NCBI RefSeq assembly: GCF_003668635.1
Contig: NZ_RCWH01000001.1
Coordinates: forward strand, 62,001-126,000
DNA from: Planomicrobium sp. Y74
GTDB lineage: Bacteria; Bacillota; Bacilli; Bacillales_A; Planococcaceae
Direction: 5' to 3'
Length of the DNA stretch: 64,000 nt
A program made the translations under genes and the position numbers. Positions 45,455 through 55,227 of this stretch are shown piece by piece. How positions within the stretch are numbered: the stretch's first letter is position 1; each line of letters opens with the position of its first letter. Below the pieces are notes generated by a model. It was not told the origin of the DNA and did not search any database. It was given only the letters and a program-made list of their open reading frames with translations.

Positions 45455-48217
45455 TCACTGCTTATTATACCAATGTTCAATATCCGTTACCATCTTTTCC
45501 AAAGACACTTTTGATACGCCTACGTCCGGAAGGGCATCCAGAAATTCCTGGCCATAGGACTTTGTTTCAATCCGGCGGTCCAAAACGATGAATAATCCCT
45601 GATCTTCTTTAGACCGGATCAGACGGCCAAAGCCTTGTCTAAGCCGCAGTACCGCTTCGGGCAATGCATAGTGAAGAAACGGATTGATGCCTTCTTTTGA
45701 AATCATTTCGGATTTCGCTTTGAAAACCGGTTCGTCAGGTGAAGTGAATGGCAGGCGAACCACTACGACTGCACGAAGCGCGTCACCTGGCACATCGACC
45801 CCTTCCCAGAAACTGTTCGTGCCAAACAGGACGGATTTCTGGAAACGCTGGAATGATTTTAATAGCCGCATGCGGCTGCCGGAAGATATTCCTTGCGCAA
45901 ATAGCATGTAATCGTCCAGAAGCTGTGTGTCCTGTATCAAATCGACTGTTTTACGGAGCATATCCTGCGATGTGAATAATACAAAACAGCGGCCCTCCGT
46001 TACCAGCACTGTCCGTATGACTGCATCAGCTACTGCTTCAATGTAATCATTCTGGGAAACCTGCTGTATATCCGGCATATCTTCGATAACAAAGACTCGG
46101 GCGCCCTGATAAAAATCTTTCGGCGGTTCATATTTTGTTATGGGTACAGACTCCGGCACTCCCAATTGGCCTACGATAAAGCGTTCATTGGAAGGAACGG
46201 TCATTGTGCCGGACAGCCAGATAACCGCCTTTTGGCCGCGCAAAGGAGCCGTAACCCGTTCAATAATCGACTTTACCTCAAATGGCCGTTTATATAAAGA
46301 AAGGCTATTTGGCAAACTTCGCAGATCTCCCTCAATCCAGCTCACTTCATCGTTAATAGGGAAAACAAAGATTTCACTGAACTCCACTGCCTTCAGCATC
46401 AATTCCTGGGTCCAGTATCGCCATTCCGCAATTATCAACTTTTCTTCGATAGACTTTTCAGCAATCTTTTCCGCTTTTTGAAGAATGGTCTGAGAAAGAT
46501 CTATCCACGCATTCAGCAAGCGCAGCAGTTCTGAAAAGTCATTGCTATTGTAAGGAATTTCACTTAGCAGCATTGAATTCTTTTTATGTTTGCGTGCTTT
46601 GAATTTCTCCGTGAATTCCAGTGAAAGCATGGTGCTTATTCGGTCAAAAGCAATCGTGAAGCCGATAAACAATGCATCAAGCTTGGCCATTTCAGTTGGA
46701 GTTGCAAAACCGGATTTATCAGCGGCTATTTTCAGTTTCGAATATAATTGTTTCTCTTCGGACGTGCCAATCTGGCCAAATATATACTTCCATTGGGTAT
46801 ATACAAAGGTTTTTTCATATTGGGAAACAGCTGCTTGTACAGTCTGATGAGCTTCATCCAGTATAACTGCACCCACATTATCCAGAAGTGACTCAGAAGA
46901 ATGCGGTTGATTCAGCAGGTAGGCATGGTTGGTGACGATAATATCAGCTCTTCTTGCCTGCTCAAGCGCATATTCATAAAAATCATAGGACTTTTCTTCT
47001 CTTCCTGGCCGTCTCGTGTGTGATCGCCTGATTTTATCCAGCAATAATTGGCCTCCGCTGGAGACATTTAATTCATTTAAATCTCCGGTTGTAGTTTTTG
47101 TCAGCCAGATTAAAATTTGCATGATTGTAAACGTCTCATCGTAAGATTCGTCATCACCGTATAGAATTTCTGCAAATCTGGTGAGGTCTATATAATGGCT
47201 CAATCCTTTAATTAAAGCTATTTTGACCGGCTCACCTATGAACTTTTCTACAATACCAGCTTCATTCCACACCAGTTGATCCTGGAGATGGGTCGTATAC
47301 GTACTGACCATCACCTGTTTTCCTGTTGCCAGCGCATGATTCGCTGCCGGCAATAAATAAGCGATGGTTTTACCCATGCCAGTAGAAGCTTCGATCACCA
47401 TTTCGTCAGCATTATCCAGAGTTTCCTGAATCGCCGACATCATCTGGAACTGGCTTTCCCGCCGTTCAAATTTCGGGAAAACCTCATTGAGCCTTTCATT
47501 CCAATCCTTTTTCGCTTTAAACTGTCCTCGTACCGAGTTGTCCGGTAATTTTCGGGGTTTTAAGGGTATGCCGTTGAAATGATCCATCCCATTAAAATGT
47601 GACTCTCTTTTTTTTGCTGTTTCCTCATAAAGCAAGCGGGATAAGTCGGACTTCAATTGAAATGAACGCTTATGCAGCAAAGACAAGGTTTCATAAGGCA
47701 GCAGCTCGAGCTCTTTTTTGGACCGCAAAAAAAGCTCAGCAGTTGCATACGCATCATCGTCTGCCCGGTGAGCATTGCCAAGAGAGATTCCAAGATCAGC
47801 TGTAATATCCTGCAATTTATAGCTGATGGCAGTCGGATAGAGCAAGCGGGATAATTCAACAGTATCCATCGTCAAGCCATTCCATTTTGGAAGGCCGCTG
47901 CGCTGCAGCTCCTTCTGTAAAAAAGGAAGATCAAAATTTGTATTGTGAGCGACAAAAATCGCATTTTGCATTTTTTCAAAAATAATATCCGCATAAGTTT
48001 CAAAAGGCTTTGCATCTGCAACATCTGCATCAGATATGCCGGTTAGGTCCTGGATAAACATAGGAATCTTGCGTTCTGGATTTATAAATTTTGTGTATGT
48101 ATCTCTAATCATGCCATTTTCAATCGTTACAATTGCCAATTGGATAATACGATCACCTTTAGCAGGGGAATGGCCGGTCGTCTCAATATCGACGACTACA
48201 TATTTATCTGTGTTCAT
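45455..48217 (-). CDS. dinG: DinG-type exonuclease/helicase-like protein
   Basis: A 920-residue protein. An N-terminal DnaQ-like 3'-5' exonuclease (VVVDIETTGHSPAKGDRIIQ; HNTNFDLPFL; HRADDDAYATAELF) is fused to an XPD-like helicase domain (Walker A EASTGMGKTIAYLLPA; DEAH in VILDEAHQ; QGFGRLIRSKEDQG). The region between motifs I and II has no cysteines, so it lacks the iron-sulfur cluster. The similarly built S. aureus DinG is reported to be an exonuclease without helicase activity. ATG at 48217 with AGAGGGA upstream. Confidence 0.92.
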   Translation of the reverse strand: MNTDKYVVVDIETTGHSPAKGDRIIQLAIVTIENGMIRDTYTKFINPERKIPMFIQDLTGISDADVADAKPFETYADIIFEKMQNAIFVAHNTNFDLPFLQKELQRSGLPKWNGLTMDTVELSRLLYPTAISYKLQDITADLGISLGNAHRADDDAYATAELFLRSKKELELLPYETLSLLHKRSFQLKSDLSRLLYEETAKKRESHFNGMDHFNGIPLKPRKLPDNSVRGQFKAKKDWNERLNEVFPKFERRESQFQMMSAIQETLDNADEMVIEASTGMGKTIAYLLPAANHALATGKQVMVSTYTTHLQDQLVWNEAGIVEKFIGEPVKIALIKGLSHYIDLTRFAEILYGDDESYDETFTIMQILIWLTKTTTGDLNELNVSSGGQLLLDKIRRSHTRRPGREEKSYDFYEYALEQARRADIIVTNHAYLLNQPHSSESLLDNVGAVILDEAHQTVQAAVSQYEKTFVYTQWKYIFGQIGTSEEKQLYSKLKIAADKSGFATPTEMAKLDALFIGFTIAFDRISTMLSLEFTEKFKARKHKKNSMLLSEIPYNSNDFSELLRLLNAWIDLSQTILQKAEKIAEKSIEEKLIIAEWRYWTQELMLKAVEFSEIFVFPINDEVSWIEGDLRSLPNSLSLYKRPFEVKSIIERVTAPLRGQKAVIWLSGTMTVPSNERFIVGQLGVPESVPITKYEPPKDFYQGARVFVIEDMPDIQQVSQNDYIEAVADAVIRTVLVTEGRCFVLFTSQDMLRKTVDLIQDTQLLDDYMLFAQGISSGSRMRLLKSFQRFQKSVLFGTNSFWEGVDVPGDALRAVVVVRLPFTSPDEPVFKAKSEMISKEGINPFLHYALPEAVLRLRQGFGRLIRSKEDQGLFIVLDRRIETKSYGQEFLDALPDVGVSKVSLEKMVTDIEHWYNKQ

Positions 48218-48242
48218 CACAATCCCTCTTTCTCAGGTGATT

Positions 48243-48705
48243 CTATAGAAAAGCGACAGCGCCCGTTAAGCCCCGACAAGCGCTGGAGGGCTTGGCAGTA
48301 ATGGCGTTCTATGCCATTGTTGTCAAGACCGAAGCGACTCGAGGGGCTGGACCGCTGGAGTCTGGACAATAGAAAAGCGACGGCACCCGTTAAGCTTTTA
48401 AAGGCATAAGCTGAATCAGCGACGCGGCCCTGGCCTTGCAGACTTGAAAAGCGAAAACGGCCGCTCAGCTACGACAGGCTTAAGATGAGCTTCCGAAACG
48501 GCATATTTTGCCGCACAGGAAGAACAGCTTAAGTCCGAGGAGTTGGCCGTTGGAGTCTAGACACCGTGAAAAGCGCAAGCGCCCGTTAAGCCCCGTGCTC
48601 CTGCATCGCTGCGCTAGCTTCGTCGCAAAGACTTGACCTCGCTGGCCTCGGTCAAGACTTGGCCGCTGGAGTCTGGACAATAGAAAAGCGACGGCACCCT
48701 TTCCA
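48243..48705. repeat. Tandem R3 units with a nested R1 module
   Basis: The 656-base gap 48218-48873 is a head-to-tail row of R3 units. Unit 1 spans about 48249-48369 (GAAAAGCGACAGCGCCCGTT to CCGCTGGAGTCTGGACA), with GAAGCGACTCGAGGGGCTGG inside. Unit 2 spans about 48371-48563 (ending CCGTTGGAGTCTAGACA), unit 3 about 48570-48679, and a partial unit 4 follows. Unit 3 contains R1 module b (GCTCCTGCATCGCTGCGC to GTCGCAAAG, about 48597-48630) between the R3 start and end. Confidence 0.82.
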
Positions 48706-48845
48706 AGCTCCATTCAAATTTGAAAAACCTTGCGTTCTTATCCTATGGAAAAATTGTAACATATCCCGTCCTTTTGCGCTTTTTAGTTCGGCTGTAAACA
48801 AGGATAATTCTTGACCGAATTTCAAATAACGCCAATGCCCATAAG

Positions 48846-48868
48846 AAAAAGCCCTCTTTTGGAAGGCT
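48846..48868 (-). terminator. Terminator of panD
   Basis: In the minus direction AGCCTTCC and GAGGGCT pair with one wobble around AAAA, followed by TTTTT. It lies six bases past the panD stop. Confidence 0.7.
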
Positions 48869-48873
48869 CTGCT

Positions 48874-49257
48874 TTACATGATCGTCGCTTCAGGTTCATA
48901 GCTGATGATTTCTTTGATTTTATTGGATCCATCCATGATTGCCACGGTCGGTTTATGGTCACGTGCACTGTCATCCATAATATATGCATATGACAGGATG
49001 ATGACAATATCGCCTTTTTGGACGAGGCGCGCCGCCGCTCCGTTGACACAGATGACACCGCTGCCGCGTTCACCTGAAATGATATAGGTTTCAAAGCGTG
49101 CACCGTTATTATTATTGACGATATGGACTTTTTCATTCGGCAGCATGCCGACGGCGTCAAGCAAATCCTGGTCGATAGTGATGCTGCCGACATAGTTTAA
49201 ATCAGCTTCCGTTACAGTAGCGCGGTGGATTTTCGAATTGAGCATCATACGAAGCAT
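48874..49257 (-). CDS. panD: Aspartate 1-decarboxylase
   Basis: A 127-residue pyruvoyl enzyme. The self-cleavage site is Gly24-Ser25 in NYVGSITID, with the typical [20 protein letters not shown] start and [20 protein letters not shown]. It makes beta-alanine from aspartate for pantothenate. It begins 2 bp after the panC stop. Confidence 0.97.
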   Translation of the reverse strand: MLRMMLNSKIHRATVTEADLNYVGSITIDQDLLDAVGMLPNEKVHIVNNNNGARFETYIISGERGSGVICVNGAAARLVQKGDIVIILSYAYIMDDSARDHKPTVAIMDGSNKIKEIISYEPEATIM

Positions 49258-49259
49258 TG

Positions 49260-50096
49260 TCAGTTCCCCTTTATGTTAAATAGTAGATTGTCGATCAAGC
49301 GTGCTTTTTCAAATTGTACAGCTAAAGCCAAAATAGCTTCGCCTTCCACTTTTTCCGTGAGATCAGGATACGACAGCAGCTTGATATAATCAATTTCACC
49401 AGAAGTATTGGCGTTCAGATGCTGTTCCATGAGCGGAATGGGATTCTTTCCGTCCATCGCAGCTTGCTTGCCTATTTCGAGCGCTTTTTTCAAATGGGAC
49501 GCCTCGGACCGCTCCTGTTCACTCAAGTAGACATTGCGCGAGCTTTTTGCAAGACCATCCGGCTCCCTGACTGTTTCGACACGCCGAATTTTTAGCGGGA
49601 AATTGAAGTCCTCGACAAGTGACTCGATAATAGCTAATTGCTGTGCATCTTTCTGGCCGAAATAAGCACGGTCAGCCTGAACCAGATGAAAAAGTTTAGT
49701 AACCACTTTCAGTACACCGTCAAAATGGCCGGGGCGTGACTTCCCGCATAATTGATCTGCCAGTCTGCCGGCTGATATCGCAATGGCAGATTCCCTTGGA
49801 TACACTTCATCAGCTGAAGGAGCAAAAATCACATCAGTTCCCGCTGTTTCAGCCAATTGCTTATCCCGTTCCATATTTCTCGGATAGCGTTCAAAATCTT
49901 CATTGGGCCCGAATTGTGCAGGATTCACAAAAATGCTCATTAGCACCGCATCATTTTCCTTTTTTGCTGTTTCGACAAGCTTGATATGCCCTTCATGCAA
50001 AAAACCCATGGTAGGCACCAGGCCGATACTTAAACCGGCATCCTTTTTTCCCTGAACCCAGTTTTTGAGCTCTTCAATTGTTTCGATGGTACGCAA
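49260..50096 (-). CDS. panC: Pantothenate synthetase
   Basis: A protein of about 278 residues that joins pantoate and beta-alanine. It has the HIGH-like [49 protein letters not shown] and KSSRNVYL motifs. The start is most likely a TTG at 50096 following GGAGAGGGAAGTA; this gives [13 protein letters not shown], which aligns with known PanC N-termini. An ATG at 50129 would overlap nothing useful. The gene panB, normally between birA and panC in B. subtilis, is absent here. Confidence 0.93.
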   Translation of the reverse strand: MRTIETIEELKNWVQGKKDAGLSIGLVPTMGFLHEGHIKLVETAKKENDAVLMSIFVNPAQFGPNEDFERYPRNMERDKQLAETAGTDVIFAPSADEVYPRESAIAISAGRLADQLCGKSRPGHFDGVLKVVTKLFHLVQADRAYFGQKDAQQLAIIESLVEDFNFPLKIRRVETVREPDGLAKSSRNVYLSEQERSEASHLKKALEIGKQAAMDGKNPIPLMEQHLNANTSGEIDYIKLLSYPDLTEKVEGEAILALAVQFEKARLIDNLLFNIKGN

Positions 50097-50289
50097 TACT
50101 TCCCTCTCCTTCCCGGAAGAAAGCCGCATATAAAAAGCCCCTCCGCCAGAAATGGGCAGAAGGACAGAAAATGTTTGACTTCATTTCTTCCGTCCCTGTC
50201 ATGCAATAGATCAAGGCAGATTCATAGGTTTTTAAGTTATTGATCGTTTTGCCGGTGCAGTTCTTCAGAAGATACTGCCCGTTAAAAAC
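50097..50289 (-). other. Long untranslated leader of panCD
   Basis: A promoter at 50290-50319 would give a leader of about 185 nt before panC, in the place where B. subtilis carries panB. Near its 5' end lies GGGCAG (50280-50275), able to pair with CTGCCC (50159-50154). The latter overlaps GCCC, which can instead pair with GGGC (50140-50137) just before TTTTT. This is a possible terminator/antiterminator choice. No protein is supported here; the small frame inside has no binding site. Confidence 0.35.
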
Positions 50290-50319
50290 ACTATAGCAGA
50301 AGATGATGTATAAAAACAA
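50290..50319 (-). promoter_or_regulatory. Probable promoter of panCD
   Basis: Minus strand: TTGTTT (50319-50314), 18-base spacer, TATAGT (50295-50290), immediately after the birA stop at 50323. Confidence 0.55.
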
Positions 50320-50322
50320 TTA

Positions 50323-51306
50323 TCATTTATCCATCTCGATATCTGCCGAGTATATGCCGTGCAGCTTGCCGTCAGCCGTTCGGAGCTGGAGAACTCCATC
50401 ATCCGTAATACCTTCTGCAATGCCTTCCAGCGTTTCTCTCGCCATGCGTGCGCGAACCTTCTGACCAATTGTTGTGGAATAGCTTTCCCACATCAGTTTC
50501 AAAACGCCAAAGCCTTCTTTGATATAAATTTCTGTATATTGTTCCAGATAAAACAGAATGGAACGGACCAGTTCCTGGCGGCTGACATGTTTGCCGGTCT
50601 CCATTTTCAGGGAAGTAGCGATATTCCTTACTTCTTCACTGAAGTCACCGGCTTCCTGATTGGCATTCAAACCGATTCCGATAATCAGCGCCTGGATACC
50701 ATCAGCATCTGACTGAAGTTCAGTCAAAATGCCGGTGCATTTTTTGCCATTCACCAAAATATCATTGGGCCATTTGATATCCGGTCTTAAATCCGTCACT
50801 TCCTCAATTGCCCTCACTACAGCCACTGCTGCAATCAATGTGAATTGAGGTGCGCGCTGTACTGGAATATCCGGGCGCAGGATGATGCTCATCCATACGC
50901 CTTTGCCGTATGCAGAATCCCACTTCCTCGCCATTCTGCCGCGCCCGGCTGTCTGTTCTTCGGCTAATACAGCCGTTCCGTGTGGTACTCCAGTCTGAGC
51001 CAGCTGATGGGCAATGATTTGAGTGGACTCAGTTGAAGATGTATATTCAATTGTTTTACCCAGCAGCTGCGTTTTAAGAAGCGGCTGTATCGTGGATGCT
51101 TCCAGTGAATCAGGAATATTTGACAGTACATAACCTTTCTTTTTGACCGAAGTTATTTCGTATCCTTTTTCCTGCAGATCTTTAATATGTTTCCACACAG
51201 AAGTTCTTGATATGCCGAACTCATCAGCCAGTTGCTGGCCGGATACAGGTTCCCCGGAAGCTTCCATTAAACGTTGCGCCAGTTTATTTGTCACGGTTAT
51301 ATTCAT
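50323..51306 (-). CDS. birA: Biotin protein ligase and biotin operon repressor BirA
   Basis: A 327-residue bifunctional protein. The N-terminal winged helix (SGQQLADEFGISRTSVWKHI) is followed by the catalytic domain with the biotinyl-AMP loop GRGRMARKWDS and KWPNDILVNGKK, then the SH3-like C-domain. It biotinylates acetyl-CoA and pyruvate carboxylases and represses biotin genes. The start lies 23 bases inside cca, a tight overlap. Confidence 0.95.
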   Translation of the reverse strand: MNITVTNKLAQRLMEASGEPVSGQQLADEFGISRTSVWKHIKDLQEKGYEITSVKKKGYVLSNIPDSLEASTIQPLLKTQLLGKTIEYTSSTESTQIIAHQLAQTGVPHGTAVLAEEQTAGRGRMARKWDSAYGKGVWMSIILRPDIPVQRAPQFTLIAAVAVVRAIEEVTDLRPDIKWPNDILVNGKKCTGILTELQSDADGIQALIIGIGLNANQEAGDFSEEVRNIATSLKMETGKHVSRQELVRSILFYLEQYTEIYIKEGFGVLKLMWESYSTTIGQKVRARMARETLEGIAEGITDDGVLQLRTADGKLHGIYSADIEMDK

Positions 51307-52420
51307 CGAAGAACCATTCCTTTATCTTGTCTTTCTCATTTTCCAATTCACCACAGACAACCCGCCGCTCGATAACACCAAGAGCATCTTTCAGCCACGG
51401 CCCTGCCTTCTGCCCGCTCCATTCCATCAGGTCACGGCCGTTTACCGCAAGGTCTGATTTCGATTGGACCGGAAGCCTGCTTTTTTGAACAGCAGGATTT
51501 TGCTGTTTTTGCATCAAGCCAGCTGCAAGTTCCAGCTGCCGAAGCGTATAACTGTAATAGGTCCACTGGTTCCAATATTCCAGTTCTGCAGCTTCCAGCG
51601 CTTTAGCGACCGCCGTTTTTTCCTCATTGGATAATTTATAAGAAGCTAAAGCTGAAGCATCCTTTTTGCTGTGCCACAACGCAAACAGCCAGCCGCTTAA
51701 CGGGTCGCCGCTCGGTTTGAAGTCCTGCCAGTCTATGCGGAATAAATCACCTGATGGCAGCTGATCGGCCAAGCCGGAATAAAGCAGATAGTTGATGCTG
51801 CGTGCTGCATGTTGATTGGCCATTATTTTGTCCAGTTCAATTTTTATGCGTTCAACAGCGACCGACCGAATCAGCGAAGCATTTCTTTTAATTGCTGCAA
51901 GCGTCTGTTCATCGATAGAAAAATCCAACTGCCCTGAAAACCTCACTGCCCGCAGCATCCGAAGAGCGTCTTCCTGAAACCGTTCTTCCGGTTCACCGAC
52001 AGCCCGTATCAATTTTCCTTCCAAATCCTGTCGGCCGCCAAATATATCCACAAGTTCCAGCTCTTCAGTCATAGCCATGGCATTGATGGTAAAATCACGG
52101 CGTTTTAAATCTTCTGCCAACGATTTTACAAATTCAACCCTATCAGGCCTCCTGTTATCGGTGTAATCACTTTCCGTCCTGAAAGTCGTGACCTCAACTC
52201 CTGTACCGTTGATTAATACCAGAACTGTTCCATGCTGAATGCCGGTATCTACTGTTCGACCGAAAATCTCTTTGACTTGCACTGGTTCTGCAGATGTGGC
52301 GACGTCAAAATCCTTCGGGTCTTTTCCGAGAAGAAAATCCCGCACCGCACCGCCTACCAGATAGGCTTCAAAACCGGAGGATTTCAGTTTCTTGATAACT
52401 TCAATCGCCGTCTTCATCAT
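51284..52420 (-). CDS. cca: CCA-adding enzyme (tRNA nucleotidyltransferase)
   Basis: A 378-residue class II nucleotidyltransferase. The head motif is [20 protein letters not shown] with the DFDV catalytic pair. [11 protein letters not shown], the [18 protein letters not shown] segment and the C-terminal body follow. It adds CCA to tRNA 3' ends. ATG ATG at 52420/52417 follows AAAGGTG; the first ATG overlaps the bshA stop (ATGA). Confidence 0.95.
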   Translation of the reverse strand: MMKTAIEVIKKLKSSGFEAYLVGGAVRDFLLGKDPKDFDVATSAEPVQVKEIFGRTVDTGIQHGTVLVLINGTGVEVTTFRTESDYTDNRRPDRVEFVKSLAEDLKRRDFTINAMAMTEELELVDIFGGRQDLEGKLIRAVGEPEERFQEDALRMLRAVRFSGQLDFSIDEQTLAAIKRNASLIRSVAVERIKIELDKIMANQHAARSINYLLYSGLADQLPSGDLFRIDWQDFKPSGDPLSGWLFALWHSKKDASALASYKLSNEEKTAVAKALEAAELEYWNQWTYYSYTLRQLELAAGLMQKQQNPAVQKSRLPVQSKSDLAVNGRDLMEWSGQKAGPWLKDALGVIERRVVCGELENEKDKIKEWFFDEYNRDK

Positions 52421-53556
52421 TGATCACCTTTGTTCAATAACCGTTCATAGATATTCTCGTACTCCTTCAAAATTCTGCTGGAATGAAATTTAGACGCTAC
52501 AGTTTCGATTGCTCCCGCTCTTAATCGTGCCCCGATTTCATCATCACTCAATAATTCAACGCCATGCAGTGCAGCTCGTTCTGTATCTCCGAGCTCTACT
52601 AGATAGCCATTTTTACCGGATTCTATAATCTCCGGAATCCCGCCTATATTTGTTCCGATTCCTGGTACGCCGCATGCCATTGCTTCCAGCATGACAAGGC
52701 CAAAAGCTTCTTTTTCTGAAAGCAAGAGCTTCAGATCGCTGACATTATACAATTCGGATAAATTATCCCTTTTACCAAGGAATAATACATGTCCATCCAT
52801 TTTCAACTCTCTAACTTGTTCCTGGATCCTGCTCATTTCAGGTCCATCGCCAACCAGTAGCAATTTGCTCTTCACTTTTTGCCGAATCCGGTAGAATGTA
52901 TCGACAACATCCCCAACCCTTTTGACTTTCCGGAAATTGGAAACATGGATGACCACTTTTTCATTTTCCTGAATGCCGAGTTCGTTCTTTAAAGAGCCTG
53001 CATCTTTTACGTGATAATCCCGTTCATCTACAAAATTATAGACAGTTTTAATCGTTTGATCAGGATCGATCAAATCATAGGTCTGGTCGCGCAATGAATT
53101 GGACACGGCCGTCACTACATCTGATTTTTCAATTCCGTAACGGATCGCTTCTTTTAATGAAGAATCCGAACCCAGAACGGTAATGTCCGTGCCGTGTAAT
53201 GTAGTGACAATCCCTATGTCTGATCCCGCCATATGGCGGCCAAGAATTGCACATACAGCATGCGGGATTGCGTAATGGACATGCAACAGATCCAAGTTTT
53301 CATTTTTGATGACTTCCGCTATCTTGGTCGCCAATGCGATATCATAAGGGGCATATTGGAACACCGAATAGGAATTGACGTCCACCTGATGGCTGAATAC
53401 ATTTGAATACATTCGGTTCAGCCTGAATGGCGTGCTTGATGTAATAAAATGGACTTCGTGCCCTTTTTCTGCAAGCAGCTTCCCCAGTTCCGTCGCAACA
53501 ACACCCGAGCCGCCTACAGTCGGATAACACGTGATGCCTATTTTCATTTTCCGCAT
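52417..53556 (-). CDS. bshA: N-acetyl-alpha-D-glucosaminyl L-malate synthase BshA
   Basis: A 379-residue GT4 glycosyltransferase, first step of bacillithiol synthesis. Start [20 protein letters not shown] matches BshA. The donor-site motif [20 protein letters not shown] and the [12 protein letters not shown] acceptor region are present. ATG at 53556 with AGGAGT seven bases upstream; the frame to 53598 runs into mgsA and is not used. The deacetylase gene bshB1, next to it in B. subtilis, is absent. Confidence 0.94.
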   Translation of the reverse strand: MRKMKIGITCYPTVGGSGVVATELGKLLAEKGHEVHFITSSTPFRLNRMYSNVFSHQVDVNSYSVFQYAPYDIALATKIAEVIKNENLDLLHVHYAIPHAVCAILGRHMAGSDIGIVTTLHGTDITVLGSDSSLKEAIRYGIEKSDVVTAVSNSLRDQTYDLIDPDQTIKTVYNFVDERDYHVKDAGSLKNELGIQENEKVVIHVSNFRKVKRVGDVVDTFYRIRQKVKSKLLLVGDGPEMSRIQEQVRELKMDGHVLFLGKRDNLSELYNVSDLKLLLSEKEAFGLVMLEAMACGVPGIGTNIGGIPEIIESGKNGYLVELGDTERAALHGVELLSDDEIGARLRAGAIETVASKFHSSRILKEYENIYERLLNKGDQ

Positions 53557-53567
53557 TTCTGACACTC

Positions 53568-53972
53568 CTATCCTCTGCGCTCCCTGATTAGGCGCCAATC
53601 AACAAAGCCTTCCTTCAATCCTTTTAACAGGACTTCCGCTGTTCCCATATTAGTTGCGAGCGGTATATTATAAACATCGCAAAGACGGATCAATGCGGTC
53701 ACATCAGGTTCATGCGGCTGAGCAGTCAGCGGATCACGGAAAAAGATAACCATATCCATTTCGTCCTGGGCAATCATTGAGCCGATCTGCTGGTCGCCTC
53801 CAAGTGGTCCTGAGCGGAATTTATGTACCGAAAGCCCTGTTTCATCAATGATGCGCTGTCCGGTTGTACCTGTCGCATAAAGCGAATTCTCCGTTAATAT
53901 CGGCAGATAGGCAATTACAAACTGAATCAGATCGTCTTTCTTTCGGTCATGCGCAATTAACGCGATTTTCAT
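53568..53972 (-). CDS. mgsA: Methylglyoxal synthase
   Basis: A 134-residue enzyme converting dihydroxyacetone phosphate to methylglyoxal. Landmarks: [16 protein letters not shown], phosphate-binding [17 protein letters not shown] with the catalytic Asp, and [14 protein letters not shown]. It lies between dapB and bshA, as in B. subtilis. Confidence 0.96.
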   Translation of the reverse strand: MKIALIAHDRKKDDLIQFVIAYLPILTENSLYATGTTGQRIIDETGLSVHKFRSGPLGGDQQIGSMIAQDEMDMVIFFRDPLTAQPHEPDVTALIRLCDVYNIPLATNMGTAEVLLKGLKEGFVDWRLIRERRG

Positions 53973-53985
53973 GCCATCTTCCCCT

Positions 53986-54786
53986 TTAGTCGATTATATT
54001 TTCCAATCCATAAACCAGATTCTCCAGTTCCATCACTTTGTTGATGGACAAAGCAACACCCGACATAAATGAACCGCGATTGAAAGAATCATGTCTGATA
54101 GTCAAAAGTTGGCCATCCCCGCCCAATAGCACTTGCTGATGCGCCACCAGCCCTGGCAATCTGACACTATGAATGCGCATGCCATCGTAGTTTGCCCCTC
54201 TTGCTCCAGCTATGGTTTCTTTTTCTTTTGGATGTCCCTGATTATGGGTTTTCCGGTTGTCCGCTATCAAACTTGCCGTTTTCATGGCGGTTCCGGAAGG
54301 CGCATCCAGTTTTTGATCGTGATGCATCTCAATAATTTCGATATCAGGCAAATATTTTGCTGCCTGTTCTGCAAATTTCATCATCAGGACAGCCCCTATG
54401 GCAAAATTCGGTGCAATAATGCAGCCGATTCCATGTTCTGCTGAATAAGCCGACAGCTCTTTTAGTTCTTCATCCGAAAATCCAGTAGTGCCGACAACCG
54501 GTCGGATTCCAAGCTCCAAAGCTTCACGGGTGTGCTGGTAGACCGACTCTGGAGAAGTTAAATCCACGAGCACATCCGGTTTGGTTTTATTAGACAGTTC
54601 TGTTAAGTCCATAAATATCGGAACTGTAAACGTTTGTGGAAATAACTTTGTGTCCGCTAGTGTTTCCCCGATTTCCTTATAATCCAGAACAGATACCAGT
54701 TCCATATTCTGGTCCTTCATAATCGTATATACTGCCTCTTGCCCCATTCTTCCGCGAGCTCCAGCAATTGCCACTTTAATTGTCAT
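53986..54786 (-). CDS. dapB: 4-hydroxy-tetrahydrodipicolinate reductase
   Basis: A 266-residue NAD(P)H-dependent enzyme of lysine and meso-diaminopimelate synthesis. It has [10 protein letters not shown] at the cofactor site, GTTGFSDEE, the catalytic [13 protein letters not shown] and [19 protein letters not shown] overlaps the ypjD stop by one base (TAATG). Confidence 0.96.
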   Translation of the reverse strand: MTIKVAIAGARGRMGQEAVYTIMKDQNMELVSVLDYKEIGETLADTKLFPQTFTVPIFMDLTELSNKTKPDVLVDLTSPESVYQHTREALELGIRPVVGTTGFSDEELKELSAYSAEHGIGCIIAPNFAIGAVLMMKFAEQAAKYLPDIEIIEMHHDQKLDAPSGTAMKTASLIADNRKTHNQGHPKEKETIAGARGANYDGMRIHSVRLPGLVAHQQVLLGGDGQLLTIRHDSFNRGSFMSGVALSINKVMELENLVYGLENIID

Positions 54787-55121
54787 TAACTCTCATCCTT
54801 TCTTGTCCACCGATTTTTATCCCTGATATTGAACTTTTCCAAAACTTTATCGTGGGCTTCAGCAAGATCAATATCCAATGAATTCGCCATAGTGATCAGT
54901 ACAAAAAGCAAATCACCCATTTCTTCGGATATGCTTGCTTCCGCTTCGCTGGATTTCTTTTTCTTTGGTCCGTATACATGATTTACTTCTCTTGCCAATT
55001 CACCCAGTTCTTCTGTTAACCGTGCTATCATTTCAAGGGGAGTAAAATAACCTTCTTTGAACTGAGAAATATAGTCATCAACGTCCTGCTGTAGTTCTTT
55101 CATTGTTTTTTCCTGTGCCAT
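54786..55121 (-). CDS. ypjD: MazG-type nucleotide pyrophosphohydrolase YpjD
   Basis: A 111-residue all-helical protein with the MazG metal pattern: [19 protein letters not shown] (ExxE) and [20 protein letters not shown] (ExxxD). It likely hydrolyses non-canonical dNTPs. First gene of ypjD-dapB-mgsA-bshA-cca-birA. ATG at 55121; divergent from ypjC. Confidence 0.9.
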   Translation of the reverse strand: MAQEKTMKELQQDVDDYISQFKEGYFTPLEMIARLTEELGELAREVNHVYGPKKKKSSEAEASISEEMGDLLFVLITMANSLDIDLAEAHDKVLEKFNIRDKNRWTRKDES

Positions 55122-55227
55122 AGTTTCACACTCCTGTTTTAATCGTAAAGAAAAGGGATGATGTTGTCAAAATCCTGTCTATAACCCATAATACAAGAGT
55201 TGAGTTTAAAGGAAGGAGTGAATTTGT

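Noticed and set aside
829..48705. Possible CRISPR array
   Set aside because: Repeats are kilobases apart, long and modular, without regular spacers or cas genes.
50074..50319. 81-residue frame on the minus strand upstream of panC
   Set aside because: No ribosome binding site, overlaps the panC start, and has no similarity to PanB.
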